From Arthrobacter sp. EPSL27 (GTDB lineage: Bacteria > Actinomycetota > Actinomycetes > Actinomycetales > Micrococcaceae), in assembly GCF_001512305.1 (NCBI RefSeq), contig NZ_LNUT01000005.1:1461774-1525773 (forward strand): DNA of 64,000 nucleotides, read 5' to 3'. Under the pieces are notes generated by a model. That model saw only the letters and a program-made list of their open reading frames with translations. It was not told the DNA's origin and ran no database searches. Made by a program: the position numbers and the translations under genes. Positions 22,675 through 31,651 of this stretch are shown here, piece after piece (the stretch's first letter is position 1; each line of letters opens with the position of its first letter).

Positions 22675-23979
22675 ATGAGCGTCATCACCGCAGCACCACC
22701 TGTCAGCAGGACCCGCCAACTGGCGGCCGCCACCGTCGGAAACATCGTCGAATGGTTCGACTGGTACGTCTACTCAATGCTGGCCCTGTACTTTTCCGCC
22801 CAGTTTTTCCCCAAAACGGGCGACCCGATCGTACCGCTGCTCAGCGCCATGGCCATCTTCGCCGTCGGCTTCTTTATGCGCCCCCTCGGAGGCTTCCTCG
22901 GCGGCATGGTCGCAGACCGCTTCGGCCGGAAGAAGGCGCTCACCGCGACCGTAATGCTGATGGGCGTGGGCAGCCTCCTGGTGGCCATCGCTCCCACTTA
23001 CGAGCAGGTAGGGGTGCTCTCTCCCCTGATTCTGGTGGTCGCCCGGCTCCTGCAGGGGCTTTCCACCGGCGGAGAATTCGCCGCCTCCTCAACATTCCTG
23101 GTGGAATCCGCACCGGAGGGCCGGCGGGGATTCTTCTCCAGCTTCCTGTACATCGGTGCCACGCTGGGCAACCTTGCCGCGATCAGCTCGGTTGCCCTGC
23201 TCGTCGCGGGCCTGCCGGACGACGCCATGCGCGAATGGGGCTGGCGGGTGCCGTTCGCGATCGGCACCCTCGGCGCCGCCGCCGGCCTGTTCATCCGCCA
23301 GTTCGCGGAGGAGACGCTCGTGAGCGAGGACGCCGAACCCGGCACCACCCACGCAGCAGCCGCCCGTGCGGCCAAGCCCTCCGTCTTCGAGTTCATGCGG
23401 ACCCATCCGAAGGAGTGCCTCCTCGTCTTCGCGATCAACGCCGCACCCACGCTTTTCTTCTACGTCTTCACGTCCTACCTGCCGACCTATGCGCACATCA
23501 CCGTCGGCTTCGACATGAAGGACGGCCTCCTGGTGGGGCTGATCTCGTTGACCTACTTCGCGATCCTGCAGCCCGTCATGGGCGTCCTCTCGGACCGGGT
23601 CGGCCGCAAACCCCTGCTGCTGACGTTCGGCATTGGATTCACCCTGCTGACGCTGCCGCTGCTGAACTCCCTCCAGAACAGCTTCCTGAGCCTGCTGCTG
23701 GTCCAGATGGCGGCCCTGACGCTGCTGGCCTGCTACACATCCATCACCTCCGCTGTGATGTGTGAACTGTTCCCCGCCCGGATCCGGGCCGCCGGAATCG
23801 GGCTGCCCTACGCCCTGGGTGTGGCCCTGGTCGGCGGCACCGGACCGTACGTCGCCACCTGGCTGGCCGACGCGAAGATGATCGACGTCTTCGGCTGGTA
23901 CCTGACCATCCTCGCGGCGGTCACGACGGCCGTCTTCCTCGGACTGAAAGAAAGCTACAAGACGGGACTGCCGCAGTGA
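22675..23979 (+). CDS. MFS transporter, metabolite:H+ symporter (MHS) type
   Basis: A 434-residue inner-membrane permease with about 12 hydrophobic helices. Family marks are GNIVEWFDWYVYSML at the N-terminus, DRFGRKKAL after helix 2, GLSTGGEFAASSTFLVE in helix 4 and DRVGRKPLLLTFG in the second half. MHS permeases import carboxylates and similar polar acids with protons. GTGA coupling to the acyl-CoA ligase suggests it imports the ligase substrate, whose identity is unknown. Confidence 0.87.
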   Translation: MSVITAAPPVSRTRQLAAATVGNIVEWFDWYVYSMLALYFSAQFFPKTGDPIVPLLSAMAIFAVGFFMRPLGGFLGGMVADRFGRKKALTATVMLMGVGSLLVAIAPTYEQVGVLSPLILVVARLLQGLSTGGEFAASSTFLVESAPEGRRGFFSSFLYIGATLGNLAAISSVALLVAGLPDDAMREWGWRVPFAIGTLGAAAGLFIRQFAEETLVSEDAEPGTTHAAAARAAKPSVFEFMRTHPKECLLVFAINAAPTLFFYVFTSYLPTYAHITVGFDMKDGLLVGLISLTYFAILQPVMGVLSDRVGRKPLLLTFGIGFTLLTLPLLNSLQNSFLSLLLVQMAALTLLACYTSITSAVMCELFPARIRAAGIGLPYALGVALVGGTGPYVATWLADAKMIDVFGWYLTILAAVTTAVFLGLKESYKTGLPQ

Positions 23980-25538
23980 GCGCCATCGGATTCTTCGACC
24001 GCGGCTGGCGTTCCAACCCCACCGGCATCGCGTATCTCCAGGGTGCCACCGCCTACACCTTCACCGAGGCCGGGGAACTGTCCTGCCGGATCGCCCACGC
24101 GCTGCTGGCCTCCGGTCTCACTCCGCAGGCCAAGATTGCGGTCCTTGCCCCCAATGACCCCCTCGCCTGGATCTGCGTCCTGGGCATCTGGCGCTCCGGC
24201 TACACCTGGATTCCGGCCAACCCGGCCAGCCCGGCCGCCGAAACCGCACAGTTGCTCGGGGCCTTCGACGCGGAACTGGTGATCTACCATTCCAGCCTGG
24301 CCGGGGAAGCCCGCCGGCTCCGCGACAGCCTGCCCGCCGTCCGGCACTGGGTCCGGTTCGGACCCGACGGCAGCGGACCGGCGGACACCTCCTTCGCGGA
24401 GTGGATCGCCCCGCACCCGGCCACCAAGCCGGCCGTGGACCCGGCCCCGGAGGACGTTGTTTCGCTGGCCCCGACCGGCGGGACCACCGGCCTGCCGAAG
24501 GGCGTCATGAACACCAACAGGAGCCTGTCCGCGTTCGCGACGCACCTCATGATGGCCGCGCACTACGGCTCCGCAGACACGGTGGTCAACCTCGCTGCCG
24601 CCCCGATGACACACACCGCCGGACTGCTCAGCCTCGCCGCAACAGCCCGGGGCGGCACGGTGGTGGTGCTCCCGAAAGCGAATCCGCACGCCGTGCTGGA
24701 GGCCATCGAACAGTACGCGGTCACTGACCTTTTCCTGCCGCCCACCGTCATTTACCGCTTGCTGGAAGTACTGCAGGAATACCCGCACGACCTGTCCTCG
24801 CTGCGCTACCTGATCTACGGGGCCGCGCCGATGTCCGTGGAGAAACTCCGGCAGGCGCTCACCGCCATCGGCCCGGTCATGATGGAGCTGTACGGCCAGA
24901 TGGAGGCGCCCGCATCGGTCACCTTCCTCCGGCCCGACGAGCACTTCGTCGACGGCGCCATCGCTCCGGACGCCCGGTTGTCATCCTGCGGGCGGCCCTA
25001 TCCTTTGGTCCAGGTCGAAGTGCGCGACGACGACGGGCTGGCGCTCCCGCCCGGAACACCGGGTGAAATCTGTGTCCGGGGCGACCTCGTCATGAAGGGC
25101 TATTACAAAAATCCCGAGCAGACTGCCCTGGCGCTCCGGGACGGCTGGCTGCACACCGGCGACATCGGGTTCTTCGACGATGAGGGCTACCTCCATCTCA
25201 CGGACCGGAGGCGGGACCTCATCATTTCCGGCGGCTTCAACGTCTATCCAAGCGAAGTGGAGCAAGTGATCTGGGGCCACCCGGCGGTCCGGGACTGCGC
25301 GGTGGTGGGGTCGCCGCACCCGGACTGGGGCGAGGCGGTGACCGCCGTCGTCGAACTCAACGAGAACAGCTCCGTCACGGAGCAGGAACTCATTGCCCTT
25401 TGCAAACAGGAGCTGGGCAGCATCCGGGCACCCAAAACGGTGCACCTCGTCCCGGCGCTGCCCCGCAGCGTCAACGGAAAAGTCCTCAAGAAAACCATTC
25501 GTGAAGCCTTCTGGCGCGACCAAAAAACCAAGATCTAG
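23976..25538 (+). CDS. acyl-CoA ligase (AMP-forming)
   Basis: A 520-residue ANL-superfamily enzyme that activates a carboxylic acid with ATP and CoA. Motifs are the P-loop LAPTGGTTGLPKG (about 164-176), LYGQMEAP, the hinge GWLHTGDIGFFDDEGYLHLTDR (about 384-405), and the C-terminal catalytic Lys in RSVNGKVLKK. Start GTG overlaps the transporter stop (GTGA). The next gene starts 10 nt after its stop. It lacks features that pin down the substrate. Confidence 0.87.
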   Translation: MSAIGFFDRGWRSNPTGIAYLQGATAYTFTEAGELSCRIAHALLASGLTPQAKIAVLAPNDPLAWICVLGIWRSGYTWIPANPASPAAETAQLLGAFDAELVIYHSSLAGEARRLRDSLPAVRHWVRFGPDGSGPADTSFAEWIAPHPATKPAVDPAPEDVVSLAPTGGTTGLPKGVMNTNRSLSAFATHLMMAAHYGSADTVVNLAAAPMTHTAGLLSLAATARGGTVVVLPKANPHAVLEAIEQYAVTDLFLPPTVIYRLLEVLQEYPHDLSSLRYLIYGAAPMSVEKLRQALTAIGPVMMELYGQMEAPASVTFLRPDEHFVDGAIAPDARLSSCGRPYPLVQVEVRDDDGLALPPGTPGEICVRGDLVMKGYYKNPEQTALALRDGWLHTGDIGFFDDEGYLHLTDRRRDLIISGGFNVYPSEVEQVIWGHPAVRDCAVVGSPHPDWGEAVTAVVELNENSSVTEQELIALCKQELGSIRAPKTVHLVPALPRSVNGKVLKKTIREAFWRDQKTKI

Positions 25539-25548
25539 GAGAACTGCA

Positions 25549-26352
25549 GTGTCTACGAGACTTCAAGGAAAAATTGCCCTCGTCGTGGGCGCGGGGTCCA
25601 GCGCACCCGGCATGGGCAACGGAAAAGCCACCGCCATCGCCTTCGCCCGCGAAGGCGCCACGGTGGTGTGCGCGGACGTCAACGAGGCGGCTGCCAAGGA
25701 GACCGAACGGCTGATCCTGGAGGAGGGCGGCGCCGCGCGGCACCTCGCTTTCGATGTCACCGACTCCGCTGCGGTGGGCCGCGCGGTAGCGGGCATCATC
25801 GACGAGTTCGGCCGGATCGACGTCCTCGACAACAACGTCGGAATCGCCAGGGTGGGCGGCGTGGTGGAACTCGACGAAGCTGAGTGGGACCGGGTCCACG
25901 CCATCAACCTCAAAGGCCCGTTCCTGACCATGAAGCATGTCATCCCGCACATGGTGGCCCAAGGCGGCGGCTCCATCATCAACATCTCCTCGCTGGCAGG
26001 CATCCGCTGGACGGGGGTCCCGTACTCCACCTACTACTCGTCCAAGGCGGCCCTCAACCACCTGAGCCGCACCACCGCCGCCGAATACGCCGCCAAGCAC
26101 GTCCGCGTCAACGCGATCCTGCCGGGCCTCATGGAAACCCCCATGGTCACGGAATCCGCCGAACTCGCCGGAGCCTACGCGGACGGACAGCGCGAGGAAA
26201 TGCTCCGCAAACGGCACGCCCAGGTCCCCATGGGCCACATGGGCACCGCCTGGGACGTGGCGAACGCCGCCGTCTTCCTGGCCAGCGACGAATCCGCGTA
26301 CGTCACGGGCATCGAACTGCGCGTGGACGGCGGTATTTCGCTGGGGTTCTGA
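25549..26352 (+). CDS. SDR-family oxidoreductase
   Basis: A 267-residue classical short-chain dehydrogenase. It has an extended cofactor loop, VVGAGSSAPGMGNGKATAIAF (unlike the plain TGxxxGxG), the DNNVGIA stability motif, and catalytic Ser in NISSLAG followed by Y-x3-K (STYYSSKAAL). The C-terminal VTGIELRVDGG is typical. Start GTG 25549 follows AGGAG, which overlaps the ligase stop. It is the third gene of the transporter-ligase-SDR unit; oxidation of a hydroxyacyl or hydroxy intermediate is inferred. Confidence 0.85.
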   Translation: MSTRLQGKIALVVGAGSSAPGMGNGKATAIAFAREGATVVCADVNEAAAKETERLILEEGGAARHLAFDVTDSAAVGRAVAGIIDEFGRIDVLDNNVGIARVGGVVELDEAEWDRVHAINLKGPFLTMKHVIPHMVAQGGGSIINISSLAGIRWTGVPYSTYYSSKAALNHLSRTTAAEYAAKHVRVNAILPGLMETPMVTESAELAGAYADGQREEMLRKRHAQVPMGHMGTAWDVANAAVFLASDESAYVTGIELRVDGGISLGF

Positions 26353-26359
26353 TGCAAAC

Positions 26360-26422
26360 CAACGCGGGGTCAGATGCCGCCCATCCGGAAGGGGTTTATG
26401 GGCTGCATCTGACCCCGCGTTG
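26360..26422. terminator. bidirectional terminator (17-bp perfect stem)
   Basis: CAACGCGGGGTCAGATG (26360-26376) and its exact complement (26406-26422) sit between the convergent SDR and 3-hydroxyacyl-CoA dehydrogenase genes. The stem extends with GCCC/GGGC after one mismatch. Confidence 0.75.
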
Positions 26423-26436
26423 CTTTAGGTGGAGGG

Positions 26437-27297
26437 TCAGGCGTAGTCGTTGTAGAAACCGCGGCCGCTCTTGACCCCCAGCCAGCCCTTCGCGATGTAG
26501 TCCTCCAGCAGAGGGGCCGATTTGTTCTCAACCCCGGCCAGCTCGCAGTAGTGGTTCTCAATCTCGAGGACCACGTCCAGGCCCACCTCGTCCATAAAGC
26601 GGAAGGGGGTGACCTCGGACTTGAAGAGGTCCGCGAACAGGGCGTCCACGTCCCGCGGCTCGGCCACGCCCTCGGCCACCACCAGGAGCGATTCGCGCTT
26701 GATGGCCGCCCAGATCCGGTTGAAGATGAAGCCGGCACTCTGCCGGCGCACCAAGTGAGGCTTCAGCGCATACCTGGGCAGCTCGGCCATCAGCAGCTCC
26801 ATGATCCGCGGGTCGGTGTGGCCGCTGGACATCAGCTCGACCGACCGCATGTCCGGCGGCATGTAGAAGTGCATGTTCAGGACCCGCTCCGGATGCTCCA
26901 CTCCCCCAATGAATTCGGCGGACGCGTACGCTGAGGAGTTGCTGGCCAGCACCGCATCCGGGTCCGCCAGCTGGTCCAGGTCAGCAAAGATGGCCTGCTT
27001 GAGGCCTAGCTTGTCCGGAACGGACTCGACCACCAGCCACGAATCCCGCAGGGCGTCCACGAGGTTGTCCTTCGCCGCGAGCCGCACCGCCGGGGTGCCC
27101 CCGAGTTCCTCCACAGCGCGGTGGCGCTGGGTGGCGACGTACTCCAGCGCGGCCCTGGCCACGGCGATGCTGGTGTCGTAGACGCGCACTTCGGCGCCCT
27201 GGAGCGAGAACATCAGGGCAATGCGGCGGCCCAAGGTTCCGCCGCCGACGACGGTAATGGGCCGGTCTGCGCTGTCAACGGGGAGCGCGTAGGTCAT
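26437..27297 (-). CDS. 3-hydroxyacyl-CoA dehydrogenase family protein
   Basis: A 286-residue NAD-dependent dehydrogenase starting at ATG 27297 behind AAAGGA. The Rossmann motif is TVVGGGTLGRRIALMFSLQGAEVRVYD (about 14-40). The acid DxxxPD-like region is ESVPDKL. The catalytic His is in LNMHFYMPPDMRSVELM, and NRIWAAIKRESLLV opens the C-terminal helical dimer domain. It is convergent with the SDR cluster; the substrate is unknown. The frame continues upstream antisense to the alcohol dehydrogenase, which I regard as non-coding. Confidence 0.86.
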   Translation of the reverse strand: MTYALPVDSADRPITVVGGGTLGRRIALMFSLQGAEVRVYDTSIAVARAALEYVATQRHRAVEELGGTPAVRLAAKDNLVDALRDSWLVVESVPDKLGLKQAIFADLDQLADPDAVLASNSSAYASAEFIGGVEHPERVLNMHFYMPPDMRSVELMSSGHTDPRIMELLMAELPRYALKPHLVRRQSAGFIFNRIWAAIKRESLLVVAEGVAEPRDVDALFADLFKSEVTPFRFMDEVGLDVVLEIENHYCELAGVENKSAPLLEDYIAKGWLGVKSGRGFYNDYA

Positions 27298-27459
27298 GTC
27301 AGGTCCTTTCAGGCGGCTGCCGCCCGCGCGGCGGCGGGCGCGGCAGGTTCGTGTGCCCTTGGCGATCAATACAAGGGCAGGGACAGCGGCCAGCACAAGG
27401 GCCCACCGGCACGGAGGATTACACTCGGTCCAAGCCTGCCCACAACCTGAGGAGCTTCC

Positions 27460-28515
27460 ATGCGCGCCACCATCATTCACGGCCCCGGCGACATCCGGGT
27501 CGAAGACCGCGACTACCCCGCCGTGCAGCTGCCCACCGACGCCGTCGTCAAGGTCACGGCGTCCTGCGTCTGCGGCTCGGACCTGTGGCCGTACCGCGGC
27601 GTGCGGCCCACGAAGGAACCGCGAGCGATCGGCCACGAATTCATCGGCACCGTGGAGAGCGTCGGCTCCGGGGTCACTGGCCTGGCGGCGGGCGACCTGG
27701 TGATCGCGCCGTTCGTGGTCAGCTGCGGGGCCTGCCCGCAGTGCCTCAATGGCGTCACCGTGGCCTGCGACCACCTGGCCGGCTGGGGCGGCAAGGACGA
27801 CACCGGCCACGCGATCGACGGCGGCCAGGGCCAGGCGGTCCGCGTCCCGCTGGCCGATTCCACCCTGGTCAAGGTTCCCGGCGTCACGGCACCGGATGAG
27901 GTCCTCCGGAAGAGCCTGCTCACCCTGTCCGATGTGATGGCCACCGGCCACCACGCCGCCCTCGCCGCGAAGGCCGGCCCGGGCCGGACCGTTGTGGTGG
28001 TGGGCGACGGCGCCGTCGGGCTCTGCGGGGTCCTGGCCGCCAAGCGGCTCGGTGCGGAGCGGATCATCGCGATGTCCCGCCACGCGGACCGCCAGGCGAT
28101 TGCCCGCGAATTCGGGGCCACCGACATCGTCGAAGAGCGCGGGGAGGACGGCGTGGCCAAGGTCCGCGAGCTGCTGGGCGGGGTGCTGGCCGATTCCGTC
28201 CTTGAGTGCGTGGGGACCCAGGAATCCATGGAGCAGGCACTGCACAGCACCCGCCCTGGCGGGGCGCTGGGCTTCGTCGGCGTCCCCACCGGCGGCAATG
28301 TAGTCCCGCTGCGCTACCTTTTCGACACGAACATCTCGATCGGCGGCGGCATGGCTCCGGCGCGGACCTACATCCCGGAACTGCTGGCCGACGTCCTCGC
28401 CGGCACCATCAATCCGGGCCGGGTTTTCGACGTCGTGATGCCGCTTGAGGACGCGGCCGAGGCCTACCGCGCCATGGACGAACGCCGCGCCATCAAGGTC
28501 CTGCTGACCCCCTGA
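27460..28515 (+). CDS. zinc-dependent alcohol dehydrogenase (MDR family)
   Basis: A 351-residue medium-chain dehydrogenase. Catalytic zinc ligands are Cys in CVCGSDLWPY and the His-Glu of GHEFIGTVE. The structural zinc Cys set is CGACPQCLNGVTVAC (about residues 89-103). The nucleotide loop is VVVGDGAVGLCGVLAAKRLG. Start ATG follows GAGGAG. It is likely a single gene. Substrate is not predictable; close families oxidise secondary alcohols or formaldehyde adducts. Confidence 0.88.
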   Translation: MRATIIHGPGDIRVEDRDYPAVQLPTDAVVKVTASCVCGSDLWPYRGVRPTKEPRAIGHEFIGTVESVGSGVTGLAAGDLVIAPFVVSCGACPQCLNGVTVACDHLAGWGGKDDTGHAIDGGQGQAVRVPLADSTLVKVPGVTAPDEVLRKSLLTLSDVMATGHHAALAAKAGPGRTVVVVGDGAVGLCGVLAAKRLGAERIIAMSRHADRQAIAREFGATDIVEERGEDGVAKVRELLGGVLADSVLECVGTQESMEQALHSTRPGGALGFVGVPTGGNVVPLRYLFDTNISIGGGMAPARTYIPELLADVLAGTINPGRVFDVVMPLEDAAEAYRAMDERRAIKVLLTP

Positions 28516-28624
28516 GGGCAGGCCCGACGGCGGCGGGGCAGGTCAGGCGGCAAGCCTCTTGTACTGCCACGGCACCAGGTCTAGCGTGAAGCCCATCAGC
28601 ATCCGCCGCCGTCGAGGAGCCGTC

Positions 28625-28942
28625 ATGGCCAGGTTCGTGCAGATCATCGAATTCCAGACCAGCCGCATCGAGGACATCGAAGCGCTGGGCCGTCCGTCCA
28701 GGACCGAAGGAAGCACCGCTCCCACGTTCCGCCGGATCCTTGCCACCGCGGACCGCGACCGGCCCGGAACGTACCTGACCATCGTCGAGTTCGATTCCTA
28801 CGACTCGGCCATGGAGAACTCCGCCCGGCCTGAGACCTCGGAGTTCGCGGCCAGGATGGCCGCCCTCTGCGACGGGCCGCCGGTGTTCCGGAACCTGGAC
28901 GTGATGTGGGAGGACGACGGCGCTCCAGCGGACACCCCGTAG
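28625..28942 (+). CDS. small hypothetical protein (ferredoxin-like alpha/beta fold)
   Basis: A 105-residue protein starting at ATG 28625 behind GAGGAG. MARFVQIIEFQT and TYLTIVEFDSYDSAMENS resemble the dimeric alpha/beta-barrel proteins (ABM/EthD-like) by strand-helix pattern, but no catalytic residues stand out. It lies 9 nt before the PEP-synthase-like gene, so cotranscription is likely. Confidence 0.7.
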   Translation: MARFVQIIEFQTSRIEDIEALGRPSRTEGSTAPTFRRILATADRDRPGTYLTIVEFDSYDSAMENSARPETSEFAARMAALCDGPPVFRNLDVMWEDDGAPADTP

Positions 28943-28951
28943 GACCGGGCC

Positions 28952-31624
28952 ATGGACTCTGCAGACAGTGCCGCAGAACCACTGGTGCTGGACCTCCGCG
29001 GGACCGGCGCCGTACCCCTGCAGCTGGTGGGCGGCAAAGCCCTGAACCTCGGCAAGCTCGTGGCGGCCGGGCTGCCGGTGCCGCGCGGGTTCTGCCTGAC
29101 AACCGTCGCCTACCAGCTGGCGGCACCGCCCGGCCTGGCTGACCTCGCGGCCGAGCTCGACTCGTTGGATTCCCGCGCGGCGGCGGACGCTGCGGCGCTG
29201 GGACCGATCGCCCGGCGGGCCCGGACCCTGATCGAGGAGGCACCGATCCCGCCAGGCGTGGATGCCGCGGTCCGGAAAACCTACCAGACCATGGGCGCCA
29301 ACGTGCCGGTGGCGGTCCGGTCCTCGGCCACGGCGGAGGACCTGCCGTTCGCCAGTTTCGCGGGCCAGCAGGACTCCTACCTCGACGTCGTCGGCGCCGC
29401 CGCCGTGGTCGAGGCAGTCCGGCGCTGCTGGGCCTCGCTGTGGAGCGAGCGGGCGGTGGCGTACCGCTCCGGCAACGGCATCAGCAACCGCGACGTCGGC
29501 CTCGCCGTCGTCGTCCAGGCCATGGTCGACGCCGCCACGGCCGGGGTCTTGTTCACCGCGAACCCCGTCACCGGCACCCGGACGGAAACCGTCATCAACG
29601 CGAGCCAGGGCACCGGCCAGGCCGTGGTCTCCGGCGCCGTCAACCCGGACCAGTTCGTGCTGGACACCGCCACAGCCGTTGTGACGCAGAGGACGCCTGG
29701 CGGGACGGACGCCGGACGGGGTCCCAGCCTGGCCGACCCCCAGCTCCGGGAACTCACCGCACTGGGGGACGGCGTCCAGCACCTTTTCGGGGCACCGCAG
29801 GACATCGAATGGGCCATCGACGCCGGCGGAAAGATCTGGCTCACCCAGTCACGTCCCATCACCACGCTGTATCCGCTCCCCGAGCCCAGGGACGTCGCCG
29901 CCGGTACCGAGGCCGGCGCCCGGGTGTACATCTGCGGCACCCTGTTCCAGGGCCTCACCCGGCCGATCACACCGCTGGGGCTGACCGTCCTCGAGATGAT
30001 GCGCAACAGCAAGGGACCCTGGAAGTACGCCAACCCGGGCCTGCGGATGTACGTGGACCTGACCGCCGTGGTCCGCAGCAAGTCCGGCCGCGCGTACCTG
30101 CTGCGGGTCCTCCCCCTGGCGGACGGCAGGTCCGGGGCCGTGATGCCGGCGCTCCTGGAGGACCCGAGATTCAGCGTTCTCGAGCACCCCGTCCGGGCAT
30201 CGATCCGCAATGCCCTCCGGAAAGGCAGCGCCCCCACGCCGCCCCGCCGCAAGGGGAGCACCGAACAGACCGCCAGCCTCGGCCTCCTGGCGGGCCTCAT
30301 CCCCGCGCTCATCCGTCCCGTGTTCCGGCCCGCCGCTGAGCTGCGCCGGGCCATGAACTACGGGACCCAGCTCGAGGCCAGCTTGGTCCTGGCCGAGCCG
30401 GCCAGCGCCGCCCGGCGGCTCGACCACACCGAGCAGATCCTGGGCCGGACCATCAACGGGCTGATCCAGGCCACCCTGCCGGGACCGTCCGCCGGCTACA
30501 TCATGCTGGCCGTGGCCCGGCGGCTGCTGCGGGGCATTGTGCCGCCCCGCGAACTGGAAGCCGTGCTGCGCGGGCTCCCCCACAACGTCACCACCGACAT
30601 GGACCTCGAACTTTGGCAGCTGTCCGTCGCCATCGGCGACGACCCGGTCTCGCGCGGGGAGTTCCTGGCAAAGCCGCCCGAGGAGTTGGCCGCAGCCTAC
30701 CTCGCCGGCACGCTGCCGCCCCAGGCCCAGTCCGGCGTGCGCGGATTCCTGGCCCGCTACGGCCACCGCGCCGTCGCGGAAATCGACCTCGGCATGCCCC
30801 GCTGGTCCGAGGAACCCGACCATATTCTCGGCATGATCTCCAACTACCTCCGCGTCGAGGATCCGGAGCAGGCACCCGACCGGCAGTTCGCCCGGGCCGC
30901 TGAACATGCGGAAGAGCGGATCCGCAGCCTCGTGGAGCAGGCGCGGGTCCGGGGCCCGTGGCGCGCCCGGGCCCTGGAGCTGAGCCTGCGCCGCGTGCGG
31001 CAGCTGGCGGGACTGCGCGAACTGCCCAAGTTCTACATCGTGATGGTGCTTGGCGAAATGCACCGCCAGCTGCTGCGGGTCGGTGCCGACATGGCCGCGG
31101 CCGGCGTCATGGCGGCCGCCGACGACGTGTTCTTCCTCGACTTTGACGAGATCCGCGTCGGCCTGCGCGGCGCCGACCTGCACAACATCATCGCCGGCCG
31201 CCGCCGGCTGTATGCCAATGAACTGCGACGGCGGCGCATCCCCCGGCTGCTGCTGTCCGACGGCACCGACGTCGAGGCCGCCATGATGGCGAAGTCCCCG
31301 GCGGCCGGCGCCTTGGCCGGGACCCCGGCCTCGGCCGGCACCGCCACCGGAAGGGTACGGGTGATCCTCGACCCGGTGGGCGCACACCTGGAACCCGGGG
31401 AAATCCTCGTGGCCCCCTCGACGGACCCCGGCTGGACGCCGCTGTTCATGACGGCTGGCGCCCTCGTGATGGAGATGGGCGGTGTCATTTCCCACGGGGC
31501 CGTGGTGGCGCGCGAGTTCGGGATCCCCGCCGTTGTGGGCGTCCCTGACGCCACCATGCGGCTGCGCACCGGCCAGGTGGTCACGGTGGACGGTTCCGCG
31601 GGCACCATCGCCGCACAGCCGTAG
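28952..31624 (+). CDS. PEP synthase/rifampicin phosphotransferase-like dikinase
   Basis: An 890-residue protein of the phosphoenolpyruvate-dikinase superfamily. Residues about 1-320 form the ATP-grasp PPDK N-domain (LVGGKALNLGKLVAAGLPVPRGF, VRSSATAEDLPFASFAGQQDS). About 330-780 form a large helical middle domain. About 800-890 form the swivelling His domain with H848 in GGVISHGAVVAREFGIPAVVGV. There is no C-terminal PEP-binding barrel, so the domain order matches rifampicin phosphotransferase (ATP-, substrate- and His-domains), not PpsA. Many uncharacterised homologues exist, so activity on rifamycins is only possible. Confidence 0.75.
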   Translation: MDSADSAAEPLVLDLRGTGAVPLQLVGGKALNLGKLVAAGLPVPRGFCLTTVAYQLAAPPGLADLAAELDSLDSRAAADAAALGPIARRARTLIEEAPIPPGVDAAVRKTYQTMGANVPVAVRSSATAEDLPFASFAGQQDSYLDVVGAAAVVEAVRRCWASLWSERAVAYRSGNGISNRDVGLAVVVQAMVDAATAGVLFTANPVTGTRTETVINASQGTGQAVVSGAVNPDQFVLDTATAVVTQRTPGGTDAGRGPSLADPQLRELTALGDGVQHLFGAPQDIEWAIDAGGKIWLTQSRPITTLYPLPEPRDVAAGTEAGARVYICGTLFQGLTRPITPLGLTVLEMMRNSKGPWKYANPGLRMYVDLTAVVRSKSGRAYLLRVLPLADGRSGAVMPALLEDPRFSVLEHPVRASIRNALRKGSAPTPPRRKGSTEQTASLGLLAGLIPALIRPVFRPAAELRRAMNYGTQLEASLVLAEPASAARRLDHTEQILGRTINGLIQATLPGPSAGYIMLAVARRLLRGIVPPRELEAVLRGLPHNVTTDMDLELWQLSVAIGDDPVSRGEFLAKPPEELAAAYLAGTLPPQAQSGVRGFLARYGHRAVAEIDLGMPRWSEEPDHILGMISNYLRVEDPEQAPDRQFARAAEHAEERIRSLVEQARVRGPWRARALELSLRRVRQLAGLRELPKFYIVMVLGEMHRQLLRVGADMAAAGVMAAADDVFFLDFDEIRVGLRGADLHNIIAGRRRLYANELRRRRIPRLLLSDGTDVEAAMMAKSPAAGALAGTPASAGTATGRVRVILDPVGAHLEPGEILVAPSTDPGWTPLFMTAGALVMEMGGVISHGAVVAREFGIPAVVGVPDATMRLRTGQVVTVDGSAGTIAAQP

Positions 31625-31651
31625 CACAGGTGTGCCAGATAGAATGGACCC

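Noticed and set aside
26437..28245. A 602-codon minus-strand frame extending the 3-hydroxyacyl-CoA dehydrogenase upstream
   Set aside because: The upstream half is antisense to the zinc alcohol dehydrogenase, and ATG 27297 has a good ribosome-binding site at the natural domain start.
28545..28575. Possible rifamycin-associated element upstream of the phosphotransferase-like gene (GGCGGCAAGCCTC)
   Set aside because: Only one half resembles the known inverted-repeat element; the second arm is absent, so the match is not better than chance.
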